DNA of 64,000 bases from Lentibacillus amyloliquefaciens (GTDB lineage: Bacteria > Bacillota > Bacilli > Bacillales > Amphibacillaceae): assembly GCF_001307805.1 (NCBI RefSeq), contig NZ_CP013862.1, forward strand, positions 186,001-250,000, read 5' to 3'. This document shows, one piece after another, positions 9,023 through 18,381 of the stretch; within the stretch, counting starts at the first letter, position 1, and each line of letters begins with the position of its first letter. The position numbers were made by a program, and so were the translations under genes. The notes beneath the pieces were generated by a model, which saw only the letters and a program-made list of their open reading frames with translations, made no database searches and was not told the DNA's origin.

Positions 9023-9041
9023 GCTTTATTGATGGAACGAT

Positions 9042-9097
9042 AGCAATGTGAGCGGAATTTCCCCATCAGGAAGCTTCCCCTTGGCATTGCTTTTTTT
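9042..9097 (+). terminator. Riboswitch-controlled terminator before thiT
   Basis: AGCAATG (9042-9048) pairs with CATTGCT (9085-9091), with further pairing inside, followed by a run of seven T. It lies between the TPP aptamer and the thiT start, as expected for the expression platform. Confidence 0.85.
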
Positions 9098-9151
9098 GTA
9101 TGCAAAATAAGCAGGCAGCATCTGGTTGCCGGTTAAAGGGGAGGAAGATTC

Positions 9152-9724
9152 ATGCGTTCCAATCGTACGTTATTTTTAATTGAAGTGGCGATGTTTACAG
9201 CCCTGGCATTGATGCTGGATATTATTCCGTTTTTGTCCGTCAAGCTCTGGGTTCAGGGTGGTTCAGTGTCTCTGGCAATGATACCGGTTTTCATTGTGGC
9301 ATTCCGCTGGGGCCTGAGGGGCGGCCTCTTGTCGGGATTTTTATGGGGAGTTCTGCAAGTTGCCGTCGGTACAGGTTATGTGCTGCATCCGCTCCAGGGT
9401 TTTATTGATTATGCACTGGCCTTTACGGTTATTGGATTTGCCGGTGTCTTTAGTAAGCAAATTCAGGAAGCTGTTAAATCCGGTGAGACGAAAACTTATC
9501 TCACTTATATAACATTAGGTGTTATACTTGGCAGCATGCTGAGATTTGCGGCGCACTTTGCAGCTGGTGTCGTGTTTTTTGAATCAGCTGTTGATGGCCA
9601 ATCTGTTTGGGTTTATTCATTGCTTTACAACATTTCGTATATTATTCCATCGCTTGTTATCAGTGCTATTGTGGTTTTCTTTTTATTTCACAAGCAGCCA
9701 AAAACGCTCGTGCAAACAGCCTAG
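9152..9724 (+). CDS. thiT: Thiamine transporter ThiT (ECF S-component)
   Basis: This 190-residue integral membrane protein with about six hydrophobic segments matches ThiT/YuaJ, the substrate-binding component that captures thiamine for energy-coupling-factor transport. The family's aromatic- and glycine-rich signature region is seen in VKLWVQGGSVSLAMIPVF and GYVLHPLQGFIDYALAF-like segments. The TPP riboswitch directly upstream independently supports thiamine as the substrate. GGGGAGGAAG precedes ATG 9152. The shared EcfA/A'/T energising module is not in this window. Confidence 0.95.
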   Translation: MRSNRTLFLIEVAMFTALALMLDIIPFLSVKLWVQGGSVSLAMIPVFIVAFRWGLRGGLLSGFLWGVLQVAVGTGYVLHPLQGFIDYALAFTVIGFAGVFSKQIQEAVKSGETKTYLTYITLGVILGSMLRFAAHFAAGVVFFESAVDGQSVWVYSLLYNISYIIPSLVISAIVVFFLFHKQPKTLVQTA

Positions 9725-9756
9725 TATAATTGAAAATCCGCTCACAGACTAATTGG

Positions 9757-9795
9757 AAAAATGACCCTTTTGTTCGCTTAAGGGTCATTTTTTTG
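9757..9795 (+). terminator. Terminator after thiT
   Basis: AAAATGACCCTT pairs with AAGGGTCATTTT around a TTGTTCGCTT-type loop, followed by a T run. Confidence 0.9.
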
Positions 9796-9824
9796 TATAC
9801 TTGAGGAAAAAGGAGGGTGACTTG

Positions 9825-9956
9825 ATGCAGGAACTTATCGGTGAGTGCCAGTCATGCGGAAAGAATGTTTATTGCGAAGACGGCTTTTTTGATGGTGTTC
9901 ATGAAAATGGTAAACTTCTTTGCAATGCGTGTGCTGATGATAAAGAATCGACATAA
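9825..9956 (+). CDS. Very small zinc-ribbon-like protein (43 aa)
   Basis: ATG 9825 is preceded by a strong AAGGAGGGTG site, and the 43-codon frame ends with TAA at 9954. The peptide has two CxxC knuckles, CQSCGKNVYC early and CNAC late, spaced as in a treble-clef or zinc-ribbon fold, with an acidic middle. The presence of two paired cysteine motifs plus an ideal ribosome site argues that it is real despite its size. Function unknown; it is not obviously linked to its neighbours. Confidence 0.7.
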   Translation: MQELIGECQSCGKNVYCEDGFFDGVHENGKLLCNACADDKEST

Positions 9957-10065
9957 TGGAGGAAATCGCGAAGTTCACAATTTAATGGATGAAATTCGAG
10001 GCGTAATCACCGCTTCCTTTCGATGTGCATAGGCTATAGCACAGTTTAGAAAGGAAGTGTCTGAC

Positions 10066-11486
10066 GTGGAAATAACCCTTTCACATTGGCTATACATCAT
10101 ATTCACATTAATAATAATTTTAACGATGATTTTTCGTAAGGGCGTTGTTTTGCCAACCTTACTGGGATCCTTTTTAGTCGCCTGGGTTTATCAAGGCAGT
10201 ATTGTTGATGGCTTTACTGCAATCTTTAATGCCAACCTCGTCGCAGCGAAAGAACTTTTCAATATCTTTTTGATTATTACCTTTATGATCGCTTTGTTGT
10301 ATTCGTTGCGGGATCTTGGTGCTGATAAACGAATGATTCAGCCTATCCAGAAATTAATGGTCAATGGTCACATTTCATTTTTTGTGCTGGTAGCGGTAAC
10401 CTACGTGATATCCTTATTCTTTTGGCCGACACCGGCAGTACCATTAATATGTGCGCTGCTTGTCCCGGCAGCCATCAGGTCGGGGCTCCCGGCAATGACT
10501 GCGGCAGTTGCCGTTGCATTGGCGGGGCAGGGGATGGCATTGTCCTCTGACTATATCGTGCAGGTTGCTCCAAATCTCTCGGCGACATCAGCAGGGATTG
10601 ACACAGCGCTCGTCGCGGATAAAGCAATTGTCTTATCGTTGATTGCAGGCTTTGTTGCCATTGGGACAGCATATATGTTGTACCGAAAAACCATCCGCTC
10701 AAAAAACAGTGAGATGAATGAAATTGAAATGAATCAGATGCAAATGGAAAAAGAATCCGAAAACAAAGCACAGTCAATTCATTTAAACACATGGAGCAGA
10801 GTTTTTGCGGTACTGGTTCCGGTATCCCTTTTGGCTGTTGTTATTTACATGATGTATGCAAAACTTAATTCAGGAAGGATGACGGGGTTTGAAGGCGGGA
10901 TGGCGCAGCTTTCGTCGGTGGTGTAGCCGTCATATTGCTGTTGTTATCCACGATCGCATTCGGCCGCCAGAAATCGTTGGACTACATCACAAACCACATT
11001 ACAGAAGGATTTGTCTTTGCATTTAAAGCAATGGGACCGGTTATCCCGATTGCAGGGTTCTTTTTTATGGGCAGTTCGGACTTTTCAGGAAGCATTCTTG
11101 GTATCGAAGAAAATGCGCCCGCATTCCTTTTTGATTTGGTTGAAGCATCACAGGGTTATTTGCCGGAAAGTGCGTTATTGACGGTGTTTAGTATCCTTAT
11201 TATTGGCATTATAACCGGTCTTGACGGTTCCGGTTTTTCCGGGCTGCCGCTGACAGGCGCTCTGGCAGCATCACTGGAAACAGCTTCGGTTGATGCAGGG
11301 ACGCTCGCTGCCATCGGACAGATGGGGTCGATCTGGACCGGGGGTGGAACGATTGTTGCCTGGTCTTCACTGATTGCGATTGCCGGTTTCTGTGGGGTAT
11401 CTGTTATGGAACTGGTCAGGAAAAACTTCGCGCCGGTGATGCTCGGGTTATTCGTTTCTGCCATTCTTGCATTGGTCATATTCTAG
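10066..11486 (+). pseudogene. Ion-transporter-superfamily permease, frameshifted
   Basis: Two adjacent frames together form one permease of the GntP/CitMHS-like ion-transporter group, with about 11-12 membrane segments. The first frame (GTG 10066 after AAGGAAG, ending at 10926) covers the N-terminal 60 percent. The second frame picks up in the -1 frame and continues to TAG at 11484, with WTGGGTIVAWSSL-like substrate-loop features. Around 10891-10902, inserting a single G in the GGCGGGATGG stretch restores a continuous protein reading GGDGAAFVGGVAVILLLLS. No slippery heptamer or downstream structure was spotted, so either a true inactivating deletion or a base-calling error is likely. The substrate (organic acid) is not determinable. 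Confidence 0.75.
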
Positions 11487-11583
11487 TAATTCTCAGGTAA
11501 AAATGTTACGATTTTGTGATAAACGGTTATATAACATATGCGAACCAATAATTATTCAAATATCAAAGACAGAAGGTGATAAG

Positions 11584-12963
11584 ATGGCAAGCAATACTGG
11601 AGAAATCGTTCAAGAATCTTTAGATGCATTAATGGATGATCATTCATTTTTGCCGGAGTTGGATGGTATGGAACGGCAGCGCGCTTTTTCTTCGCTTCAT
11701 TCAATTCTATCTACTCCCGATCACGTTAAAAAAACATACTTGCGGGTAGCGCGCGAAAATGGGGAAGTGGAACGCATTCCTGCTTTTCGTGTTCAGCACA
11801 ACACCATTTTAGGGCCATACAAAGGTGGAATACGCTTTCATGAAACAGTATCTGAAAAAGAGACCGGAAATTTTGCAGCTTTAATGACGTTAAAAAATGC
11901 CTTGCATGAAGTCCCTTTTGGCGGTGGAAAAGGCGGCGTTATTATCAACCCGAGACATTATACGAATAAAGAACTTAATCTGGTCTGCAAAAAGTATGTA
12001 CAAAATTTTAATGAAACACTGGGACCTGATAAAGATATACCGGCACCTGATATGGGAACCGGTGAGCGTGAGATGGATTGGATGATGGGTGAGTATAAAA
12101 ACATCCATCCGGGCTATCCTTACAGAGGCAGCTTCACTGGAAAAAGTGTTATCAATGGTGGTTCATTGGGACGAAAAGAAGCTACAGGCAAAGGTGTGTA
12201 CTTTACGTTCCGGTATATGTTCCACGACTTCGTCAAAAATCGTGAAAAATGGCTGAGGGAATTGGATAACCGGTTTGCCCAAAATGCGATTAAACATATC
12301 GATAAAAAGCTGTCCGTTGCCGTTCAGGGCTTCGGCAATGTTGGGTCAGTTGCCGCCAGAGAAGCACAGCAATGTCAATACTTAAATAATAAAGTCATTG
12401 CGGTGAGTGATCACAATGTCATGCTGTATAATGCAGATGGTCTTGATATAACGAATTTAATTGACTTCTCAAAAGATCATAAAGGTGATTTGCCGACAAA
12501 TGAGGAGGAACTTAATGAGGCAGGTGTGAAAGCGTCCACACATCATCGTGACGATCTCTTGACGCTGGATACAGATGTCATGATACTTGCTGCCCTTGAA
12601 GGACAGATTCATGAAAAAAACATGAAAGACGTAAAGGCTAAAGTAATTGTTGAGGCGGCCAATGCTCCTGTTACAAGTGAAGCGGACAGTTTCTTGAGCG
12701 ATAACGGGGTTATTATCATTCCGGACATCCTGGCCAATGCCGGTGGTGTCATCGTATCCTATCTGGAATGGCTCCAGGGGCGGGAAACCCAATTCCTCAC
12801 TGAGCCGGAAGTTTATGATCGCATGTTTGATAAGATGAAAGCAACGTTTGACACGATTTATCCGCAATTTTATGGCGACCCGTTTCCATTGCGGCAAAAC
12901 TGCTACATCCAGGCTGTCATGAAGATTTCAATCATTACGTATAGACAAGGTAAATTATATTAG
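11584..12963 (+). CDS. Glutamate dehydrogenase family enzyme
   Basis: This 459-residue protein is of the Glu/Leu/Phe/Val dehydrogenase family and should interconvert glutamate and 2-oxoglutarate plus ammonia. The N-terminal domain has the substrate lysine region GPYKGGIRFH and the FGGGKGG loop; the C-terminal domain has the Rossmann motif GFGNVGS, followed by DILANAGGVIVSY-like conserved residues. It is about 35 residues longer than B. subtilis RocG/GudB. The extension at the end (ending RQGKLY) is probably native to this subgroup, so substrate specificity should not be assumed. ATG 11584 follows AGAAGGTGAT; the frame also extends upstream without a ribosome site. A dispersed 3' repeat follows the stop. 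Confidence 0.88.
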   Translation: MASNTGEIVQESLDALMDDHSFLPELDGMERQRAFSSLHSILSTPDHVKKTYLRVARENGEVERIPAFRVQHNTILGPYKGGIRFHETVSEKETGNFAALMTLKNALHEVPFGGGKGGVIINPRHYTNKELNLVCKKYVQNFNETLGPDKDIPAPDMGTGEREMDWMMGEYKNIHPGYPYRGSFTGKSVINGGSLGRKEATGKGVYFTFRYMFHDFVKNREKWLRELDNRFAQNAIKHIDKKLSVAVQGFGNVGSVAAREAQQCQYLNNKVIAVSDHNVMLYNADGLDITNLIDFSKDHKGDLPTNEEELNEAGVKASTHHRDDLLTLDTDVMILAALEGQIHEKNMKDVKAKVIVEAANAPVTSEADSFLSDNGVIIIPDILANAGGVIVSYLEWLQGRETQFLTEPEVYDRMFDKMKATFDTIYPQFYGDPFPLRQNCYIQAVMKISIITYRQGKLY

Positions 12964-12970
12964 TGTGAAT

Positions 12971-13085
12971 GAGAAGAAAAACTCAGCTGTCGCCACGTTT
13001 TTTCGAAGGTCAAAGCCTGAAGTCAGATTTGAAGAAATTGATGAACCAGCGAAATAGTCATGTGAGGAGATATACTTTCTTACCT
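12971..13085 (+). repeat. Post-stop intergenic repeat, copy A
   Basis: Starts a few bases after the glutamate dehydrogenase stop. The core TTCGAAGGTCAAAGCCTGAA, then GTCAGAT, and the end block GATATACTTTCTTAC align with copies at 20124, 27014 and 43308. A terminator follows directly. Confidence 0.75.
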
Positions 13086-13090
13086 TATAG

Positions 13091-13122
13091 AAAAGGCATT
13101 CTTTTACAGAATGTCTTTTTTT
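13091..13122 (+). terminator. Terminator after the glutamate dehydrogenase gene
   Basis: AAAAGGCATTCT pairs with AGAATGTCTTTT around a short loop and is followed by T's. It lies just behind repeat copy A. Confidence 0.85.
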
Positions 13123-13329
13123 GCAATTAGGAAAGATACATGCTTTATGCATAAATGCAACTAAGATATAGTGTTCCATAAACTTTAGTAAAAATTTGAC
13201 ATATTTAATAAAAAATGGTAATTTTATTTCAAATAATTTGAATATATAGTTTATTGTGAAAGTATAAGTGCAAACAAGGTATTTTTAACAGGTTTTTGTA
13301 ATCGATTACATTATACTGGGAGGGATAGC
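13123..13329 (+). promoter_or_regulatory. Upstream region of the OFA antiporter gene
   Basis: A very AT-rich stretch holding a TTGACA at 13196-13201. The -10 candidate at 17-base spacing (TAATTT) is poor, so the promoter assignment is tentative. No gene is seen here. Confidence 0.35.
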
Positions 13330-14601
13330 GTGGCGAAAGTGAAAAATCGTTGGTTAATTGCTTTATCGGGGGTTGGTATACATATTTGTATAGGGTCAGC
13401 GTATGCCTGGAGCGTATTTACGAACCCAATGGCTGATGAGTTTGGCTGGAGCACAAGCCAGATTTCATTAGCCTTCAGTATTGCAATTTTTCTTCTTGGA
13501 TTCTCTGCTGCATTTATGGGAAAGTTTGTTGAGAAACGGGGCCCTCGTATATCCGGTATGTTATCCGCGCTTTTCTTTGGGGCAGGTGTTATGGGTACAG
13601 GGGTTGCGACTGCTTATGAATCACTGACCTTAATGTACTTTTTTTATGGTATCATCGGCGGAATTGGACTCGGTATTGGTTATATAGCACCAGTATCAAC
13701 GCTTGTAAAATGGTTTCCAGATCATCGGGGGCTGGCAACAGGGCTTGCTATTATGGGTTTTGGCTTTGCATCGCTGATTAGTGGTCCTGCAGGAGAAGCA
13801 CTAGTCAGTTCAGTAGGCATTCCAAATACATTTTATATTTTGGGAGCAAGCTATCTCGTCATTATGATGGCTGCATCACAATATTTGTCCCCACCTCCCG
13901 AAGGATGGAAACCAAAGGGTATGAAGGATGAAATAGCTGATGAACCAAAGAAAGAAAAAGAGGATCTTTCGCAAATGACTGCTAATCAGGCAATTAAAAC
14001 GAAACCTTTTTGGATGTTGTGGATGATGTTATTTCTTAATGTTACAACAGGTATTGCTATCATCTCTGTTGCATCCCCAATAGGGCAGGAAATAACTGGC
14101 ATGTCCGCTGTAGCTGGTGCGACAATGGTAGGGATAATGGGGCTTTTCAATGGTGTCGGCAGACTTGGATGGGCTACAATTTCAGACTATATCGGAAGAC
14201 CGAATGTGTATACCATATTTTTTATTATTGGCACTGTTTCCTACTTCTTATTGCCAATTATAACATCGGTAATCTTATTTCAAATTTTAGTGTATGCTAT
14301 TGTATCTTGCTATGGCGGAGGGTTTTCGTCTGTTCCGGCGTATATCGGTGACTTGTTTGGAACCAGACAGCTTGGTGCAATACATGGCTATATTTTAACT
14401 GCCTGGGCGGTTGCCGGTGTCGTCGGGCCAATGTTGCTGTCATTGATCTATGACAATACAAATAGCTATCAATTGGTTTTGGTTATATTTGGTGGAATGC
14501 ATGTATTATCTCTAGTAATTTCCCTTTGGATAAGAGTTGTTTTGCGGAAAATGAAAGAAGAAAAAATAAATATAAATAATTCACAGGCTTCAACCTTTTA
14601 A
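13330..14601 (+). CDS. Oxalate/formate-antiporter-family MFS transporter
   Basis: This 423-residue major-facilitator protein has 12 predicted membrane segments and a hydrophilic central loop (about residues 195-220). The opening GSAYAWSVFTNPM segment and the GIIGGIGLGIGYIAPVSTL stretch are typical of the OFA (OxlT/YhjX-like) family, which moves formate, oxalate or pyruvate. It lies directly upstream of the formate dehydrogenase genes in the same direction, which supports formate as a substrate by context; this is inference. GTG 13330 follows GGGAGGGATA. No clear terminator separates it from fdh, although the fdh gene has its own candidate promoter. Confidence 0.87.
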   Translation: MAKVKNRWLIALSGVGIHICIGSAYAWSVFTNPMADEFGWSTSQISLAFSIAIFLLGFSAAFMGKFVEKRGPRISGMLSALFFGAGVMGTGVATAYESLTLMYFFYGIIGGIGLGIGYIAPVSTLVKWFPDHRGLATGLAIMGFGFASLISGPAGEALVSSVGIPNTFYILGASYLVIMMAASQYLSPPPEGWKPKGMKDEIADEPKKEKEDLSQMTANQAIKTKPFWMLWMMLFLNVTTGIAIISVASPIGQEITGMSAVAGATMVGIMGLFNGVGRLGWATISDYIGRPNVYTIFFIIGTVSYFLLPIITSVILFQILVYAIVSCYGGGFSSVPAYIGDLFGTRQLGAIHGYILTAWAVAGVVGPMLLSLIYDNTNSYQLVLVIFGGMHVLSLVISLWIRVVLRKMKEEKININNSQASTF

Positions 14602-14682
14602 GTTAAGCAGATGTAGGATTGTCTGTTTCTAAAGGATCTTTATTGTCTTTGAAAGTGTTTTCCTGTTTCTTTTTTATTAATA

Positions 14683-14691
14683 TGTTATAAT
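14683..14691 (+). promoter_or_regulatory. Extended -10 promoter candidate for the formate dehydrogenase gene
   Basis: TGTTATAAT provides a TG-N extension and a perfect TATAAT, about 90 bases before the fdh start. No good -35 hexamer is present, which extended -10 promoters can tolerate. Confidence 0.5.
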
Positions 14692-14782
14692 ATTTAAAAA
14701 ACAAGGAATTAAATATTAAATTATGAAAATTAGGTTGTAACCATGTGTAAAGGCGTTCATTAAAAACTGGGGAGGGAATAAC

Positions 14783-17734
14783 ATGCAGGACCAGGAGCAT
14801 GTCGTGGTGACAATTGACGGAGCGGAGTATTTGGGAGCCCCTGATCAGAATCTGCTTGATTTGATTAACACAACGGGCAAATTTGTACCGCAAATCTGCT
14901 ACAACGAATCACTCGGCCCCGTCCAGACGTGTGACACGTGTATGGTAGCCGTTAACGGTGAAATCGTGCGCGCCTGCGGGACAGAAGTTAAAGCCGGGAT
15001 GGAAGTGAACACACAGCTGGAAGGTGTCGGCGCCTCTCAGAAGGAAGCACTTGACCGTATTTTGGAAAAGCATGAACTGTACTGTACTGTTTGTGATTAC
15101 AATAACGGCACATGCGAAATTCATAATACAGTAGCCGAATTTGGACTTGAACACCAATCGCGTCCATTTGAGCCGAAGCCATATGAGATTGATGATTCAT
15201 CACCTTTTTACCGTTATGATCCCGATCAGTGCATATTGTGCGGGCGCTGTGTGGAAGTTTGTCAGGATGTTCAGGTCAATGAGACATTGCTGATTGACTG
15301 GGAGCGGGAACAGCCGCGGGTTGTCTGGGATAATGATGTCCCGATTGATGAGTCCTCATGTGTCAGCTGCGGGCAATGTGTCACGGTTTGTCCATGTAAC
15401 GCGCTGATGGAAACACCAATGCTCGGGGAAGCAGGCTATATGACCGATCACGAGCCAGGCCTGCTGCGCTCGATGATTGATGTGACGAAAAAGGCAGAAA
15501 CAGGTTACGGGCCATTGTTTGCTGTGTCCGATACAGAGGCATCAATGCGGGAAGATCGCATTGAAAAAACTAAGACTGTGTGTACATACTGCGGTGTTGG
15601 ATGCACATTTGACGTCTGGACAAAAGACCATAAAGTGTTGAAAGTCGAGCCGCAGCAAGATTCTCCTGCAAACGGAATTTCAACGTGTGTAAAAGGAAAG
15701 TTCGGCTGGGATTACGTGAACTCGGAGGAGCGGCTGAGAAAACCGCTGGTCCGTGAAGGTGACTCTTTTGTCGAGGTTGAATGGGACGAAGCACTGGATT
15801 ATACAGCTAAACGGTTTGCTGACATTAAAGCTGATAAAGGTCCAGATGCGTTAGGATTTATTGCTTCTTCAAAGGCTACCAACGAAGAATCGTATACCAT
15901 GCAGAAATTGGCGCGTCAAGTTTTCGGCACTAACAATGTGGATAATTGCTCGCGTTACTGTCAGTCACCTGCAACGAAAGGCCTTTTCCGAACAGTCGGA
16001 CATGGGGGTGACTCCGGTTCGATCGATGATATTGCAGATGCTGATATGGTCATAACAATCGGATCCAATACAGCAGAGTCCCATCCGGTGCTGGCATCAC
16101 GGATTAAGCGCTCGCAAAAATTATTCGGGCAGAAATTGTACGTGTTTGATCTAAGGAAACATGAAATGGGAACTCGTGCGGACCGGTTCTTCCAGCCGAA
16201 AAGCGGTACAGATTTGGTATGGCTGTCTGCGGTAACGAAATACATTATTGATCAGGGCTGGGAAGACCGTGCGTTTATCGATAAATGGGTGAACGATTTT
16301 GATGCGTATCAAGAATCTTTGAAAAAATTCACGTTAGACTATGCTGAAGAATTAACAGGCATTTCCAAAGATGAACTGAAACAAATTGCTGAACAAATTG
16401 CGAACGTGGGTAAACTGGCGATTTGCTGGGCAATGGGGGTAACACAGCATCAGCTTGGCAGTGATACAAGCACAGCTATTTCCAACCTGCTTCTGGTTAC
16501 CGGCAATTATATGCGGAATGGAACCGGTGCCTATCCATTGCGCGGGCATAATAATGTTCAGGGCTGCAGTGATTTCGGAAGCATGCCGAATTTCTTCCCG
16601 GGTTATGAGAAAGTGGCCGATGATAAGGTCCGTAAGCGTTATGAAGATGCTTGGGGTGTTGAGATTCCGGCTGAGCCCGGCAAGGATAACCATGAAATGA
16701 TCGGTGCCATTCATGAAGGCACGCTGCATTCGATGTATATTCTCGGTGAAGATACCGGCATTGTTGATGCCAATATTAATTACGTGACCGACGCTTTTGA
16801 AAAGCTGGAATTCATGGTTGTCCAGGATTTGTTTTTAACAGAAACAGCGAAATATGCCGATGTTATTTTACCTGCAGTTCCAAGCCTTGAAAAAGAAGGT
16901 ACGTTTACAAATACCGAACGGCGGATTCAGCGCCTATACCAAGCACTTGAACCTGTCGGCGATTCCAGACCGGATTGGGCAATCATCATGGATTTGGCGG
17001 CGAGATCTGGATATGAATGGGGATATAACAGCCCATCTGATATTATGGATGAGTCCGCTTCCCTTGCACCGTTATTTGCCGGTGTCAGCTATGACAGACT
17101 GACCGATTATAATAGCCTGCAATGGCCGGTTGCTGCAGATGGCACAGATTCGCCACTTCTATTTGTAGACGGGTTTCCATTTGAAGATAATAAAGCAAAA
17201 CTGTATCTATTGGACTACGAACTGATGTATGAGACGAACGACGAATATGATCTACATGTCAATAACGGCAGAGTGCTTGAGCATTTTCATGAGGGCAATA
17301 TGACCTATAAATCAAAAGCCATCTCGAGTAAAATGCCCAGTGCTTTTATTGAAGTATCGCCTGAGCTGGCGAAAGAACGCGGCATAAACGAAGGTGCTGA
17401 AGTGAAACTGATTTCTGAATCCGGTGAAGTGACAGGCTCCGTGCACATTACAGACAGAGTGAGCGGCAGGGAATTGTATTTGCCATTGAATGATAACGGC
17501 AAAACAGCCGTCAATTACTTAACCGACAATAGTGTTGATAAAGATACTGATACACCTGCTTTCAAAGAGATAGCCGTCAAAATGGAAGTCATCAAGAAGA
17601 AAGGCAAAAGCCCGTTGCCGCCGAATAATTACCGTCGCGGAAATCCGCAGCCGCAAATCGGTGTTCAGCCAGAGCGGAAATGGGAACGAAACGACTATGA
17701 ATTTCCGGGAGGTCAGGTGAAGCAGCGTGGCTGA
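14783..17734 (+). CDS. Formate dehydrogenase, large molybdenum subunit with fused electron-transfer domains
   Basis: At 983 residues this matches the B. subtilis YjgC/YrhE form. It oxidises formate to CO2 using bis-molybdopterin-guanine-dinucleotide. The N-terminus is a NuoG-like [2Fe-2S] domain (Cys39, Cys50, Cys53), followed by His/Cys-ligated and two ferredoxin-like [4Fe-4S] sites ([22 protein letters not shown]). The catalytic part opens with CTYCGVGC and contains [13 protein letters not shown], where Cys stands where E. coli FdhF has selenocysteine. A molybdopterin dinucleotide-binding domain closes the protein. GGGGAGGGAATAAC precedes ATG 14783. The next gene overlaps by 8 bases. MoeA and MoaA needed for its cofactor are encoded at 28-30 kb. 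Confidence 0.94.
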   Translation: MQDQEHVVVTIDGAEYLGAPDQNLLDLINTTGKFVPQICYNESLGPVQTCDTCMVAVNGEIVRACGTEVKAGMEVNTQLEGVGASQKEALDRILEKHELYCTVCDYNNGTCEIHNTVAEFGLEHQSRPFEPKPYEIDDSSPFYRYDPDQCILCGRCVEVCQDVQVNETLLIDWEREQPRVVWDNDVPIDESSCVSCGQCVTVCPCNALMETPMLGEAGYMTDHEPGLLRSMIDVTKKAETGYGPLFAVSDTEASMREDRIEKTKTVCTYCGVGCTFDVWTKDHKVLKVEPQQDSPANGISTCVKGKFGWDYVNSEERLRKPLVREGDSFVEVEWDEALDYTAKRFADIKADKGPDALGFIASSKATNEESYTMQKLARQVFGTNNVDNCSRYCQSPATKGLFRTVGHGGDSGSIDDIADADMVITIGSNTAESHPVLASRIKRSQKLFGQKLYVFDLRKHEMGTRADRFFQPKSGTDLVWLSAVTKYIIDQGWEDRAFIDKWVNDFDAYQESLKKFTLDYAEELTGISKDELKQIAEQIANVGKLAICWAMGVTQHQLGSDTSTAISNLLLVTGNYMRNGTGAYPLRGHNNVQGCSDFGSMPNFFPGYEKVADDKVRKRYEDAWGVEIPAEPGKDNHEMIGAIHEGTLHSMYILGEDTGIVDANINYVTDAFEKLEFMVVQDLFLTETAKYADVILPAVPSLEKEGTFTNTERRIQRLYQALEPVGDSRPDWAIIMDLAARSGYEWGYNSPSDIMDESASLAPLFAGVSYDRLTDYNSLQWPVAADGTDSPLLFVDGFPFEDNKAKLYLLDYELMYETNDEYDLHVNNGRVLEHFHEGNMTYKSKAISSKMPSAFIEVSPELAKERGINEGAEVKLISESGEVTGSVHITDRVSGRELYLPLNDNGKTAVNYLTDNSVDKDTDTPAFKEIAVKMEVIKKKGKSPLPPNNYRRGNPQPQIGVQPERKWERNDYEFPGGQVKQRG

Positions 17735-18194
17735 GCAAATTTCCAGAATTAAACGTATGGAGGTTCCTGAAGAAACGATTCAGGAAAAGAATCTTGATGA
17801 GGTTGTAAAGTCCGTCAGTGAAAATAAGGAAGCCATCTTAAAAGGAATCGATTTGCTGGAAACCTTGAATCAAAGCGGGACATTGGATATGGTAAATGCA
17901 TTTGTTAAACATCGTGAAGATGCGTTGGAGCATGTTATGCGGGAGTTAAACAAGCCCGAGTATTCAACGATTCTGGAGAACCTGACAAATCTTCTATTGA
18001 TGTTAGGTGATATGAATATGGAGGACCTCCAGGCATTTGCCGGTCGTCTGAATCATGGTGTGAAGGAGGCAGCTGCCTCAGAAGTGTCGGAGAAAACGTC
18101 GTATATGGATCTGATAAAAGCGCTGAAAGATCCGGAAATTAACCGTAGCGTCACCATGTTGCTGCAGTTTTTACGAGGCATGGGAAAAGATTAG
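17727..18194 (+). CDS. DUF1641 protein, partner of formate dehydrogenase
   Basis: A 155-residue helical protein of the DUF1641 family (B. subtilis YjgD/YrhD), which is found next to YjgC/YrhE-type formate dehydrogenases. A coiled, charge-rich N-terminus is followed by repeated [13 protein letters not shown] and [18 protein letters not shown] helices. It starts with GTG 17727 inside the fdh gene, with GGGAGGTCAG as ribosome site, so translation is probably coupled. Role as a maturation or electron-transfer partner is inferred from conserved neighbourhood only. A strong terminator follows. Confidence 0.88.
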   Translation: MAEQISRIKRMEVPEETIQEKNLDEVVKSVSENKEAILKGIDLLETLNQSGTLDMVNAFVKHREDALEHVMRELNKPEYSTILENLTNLLLMLGDMNMEDLQAFAGRLNHGVKEAAASEVSEKTSYMDLIKALKDPEINRSVTMLLQFLRGMGKD

Positions 18195-18199
18195 CACGT

Positions 18200-18245
18200 A
18201 TAGCCCTGACAATCATTCACAAAGGTTGTCAGGGCTATTTTTAAA
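18200..18245 (+). terminator. Terminator after the formate dehydrogenase operon
   Basis: ATAGCCCTGACAATC is paired by GGTTGTCAGGGCTAT (one G-U-type pair) and followed by TTTTTAA. Confidence 0.93.
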
Positions 18246-18348
18246 ACAATAAGAATTTGCAATATTTACTTTTGCGTGTATTTAGAATAAAATAGAGTTG
18301 TACTATCAAAAACCGATATGACATAAAATAGATGGAGGGTTTTATCTT

Positions 18349-18381
18349 GTGAACTTTCCGAAAAGGGGGAAGAGAAAGTGA
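18349..18381 (+). CDS. Possible 10-codon leader peptide before cstA
   Basis: GTG 18349 has a GGAGGG ribosome site 9 bases upstream and opens a ten-residue basic frame (MNFPKRGKRK) whose TGA at 18379 overlaps the cstA GTG start. The arrangement suggests translational coupling of cstA to a short leader. It could also be chance, since the cstA start has its own GGGGGAAGAG site. Confidence 0.4.
   Translation: MNFPKRGKRK

Noticed and set aside
10880-10930. Programmed -1 frameshift in the permease gene
   Set aside because: No X-XXY-YYZ slippery heptamer and no evident downstream pseudoknot; single-base loss is simpler.
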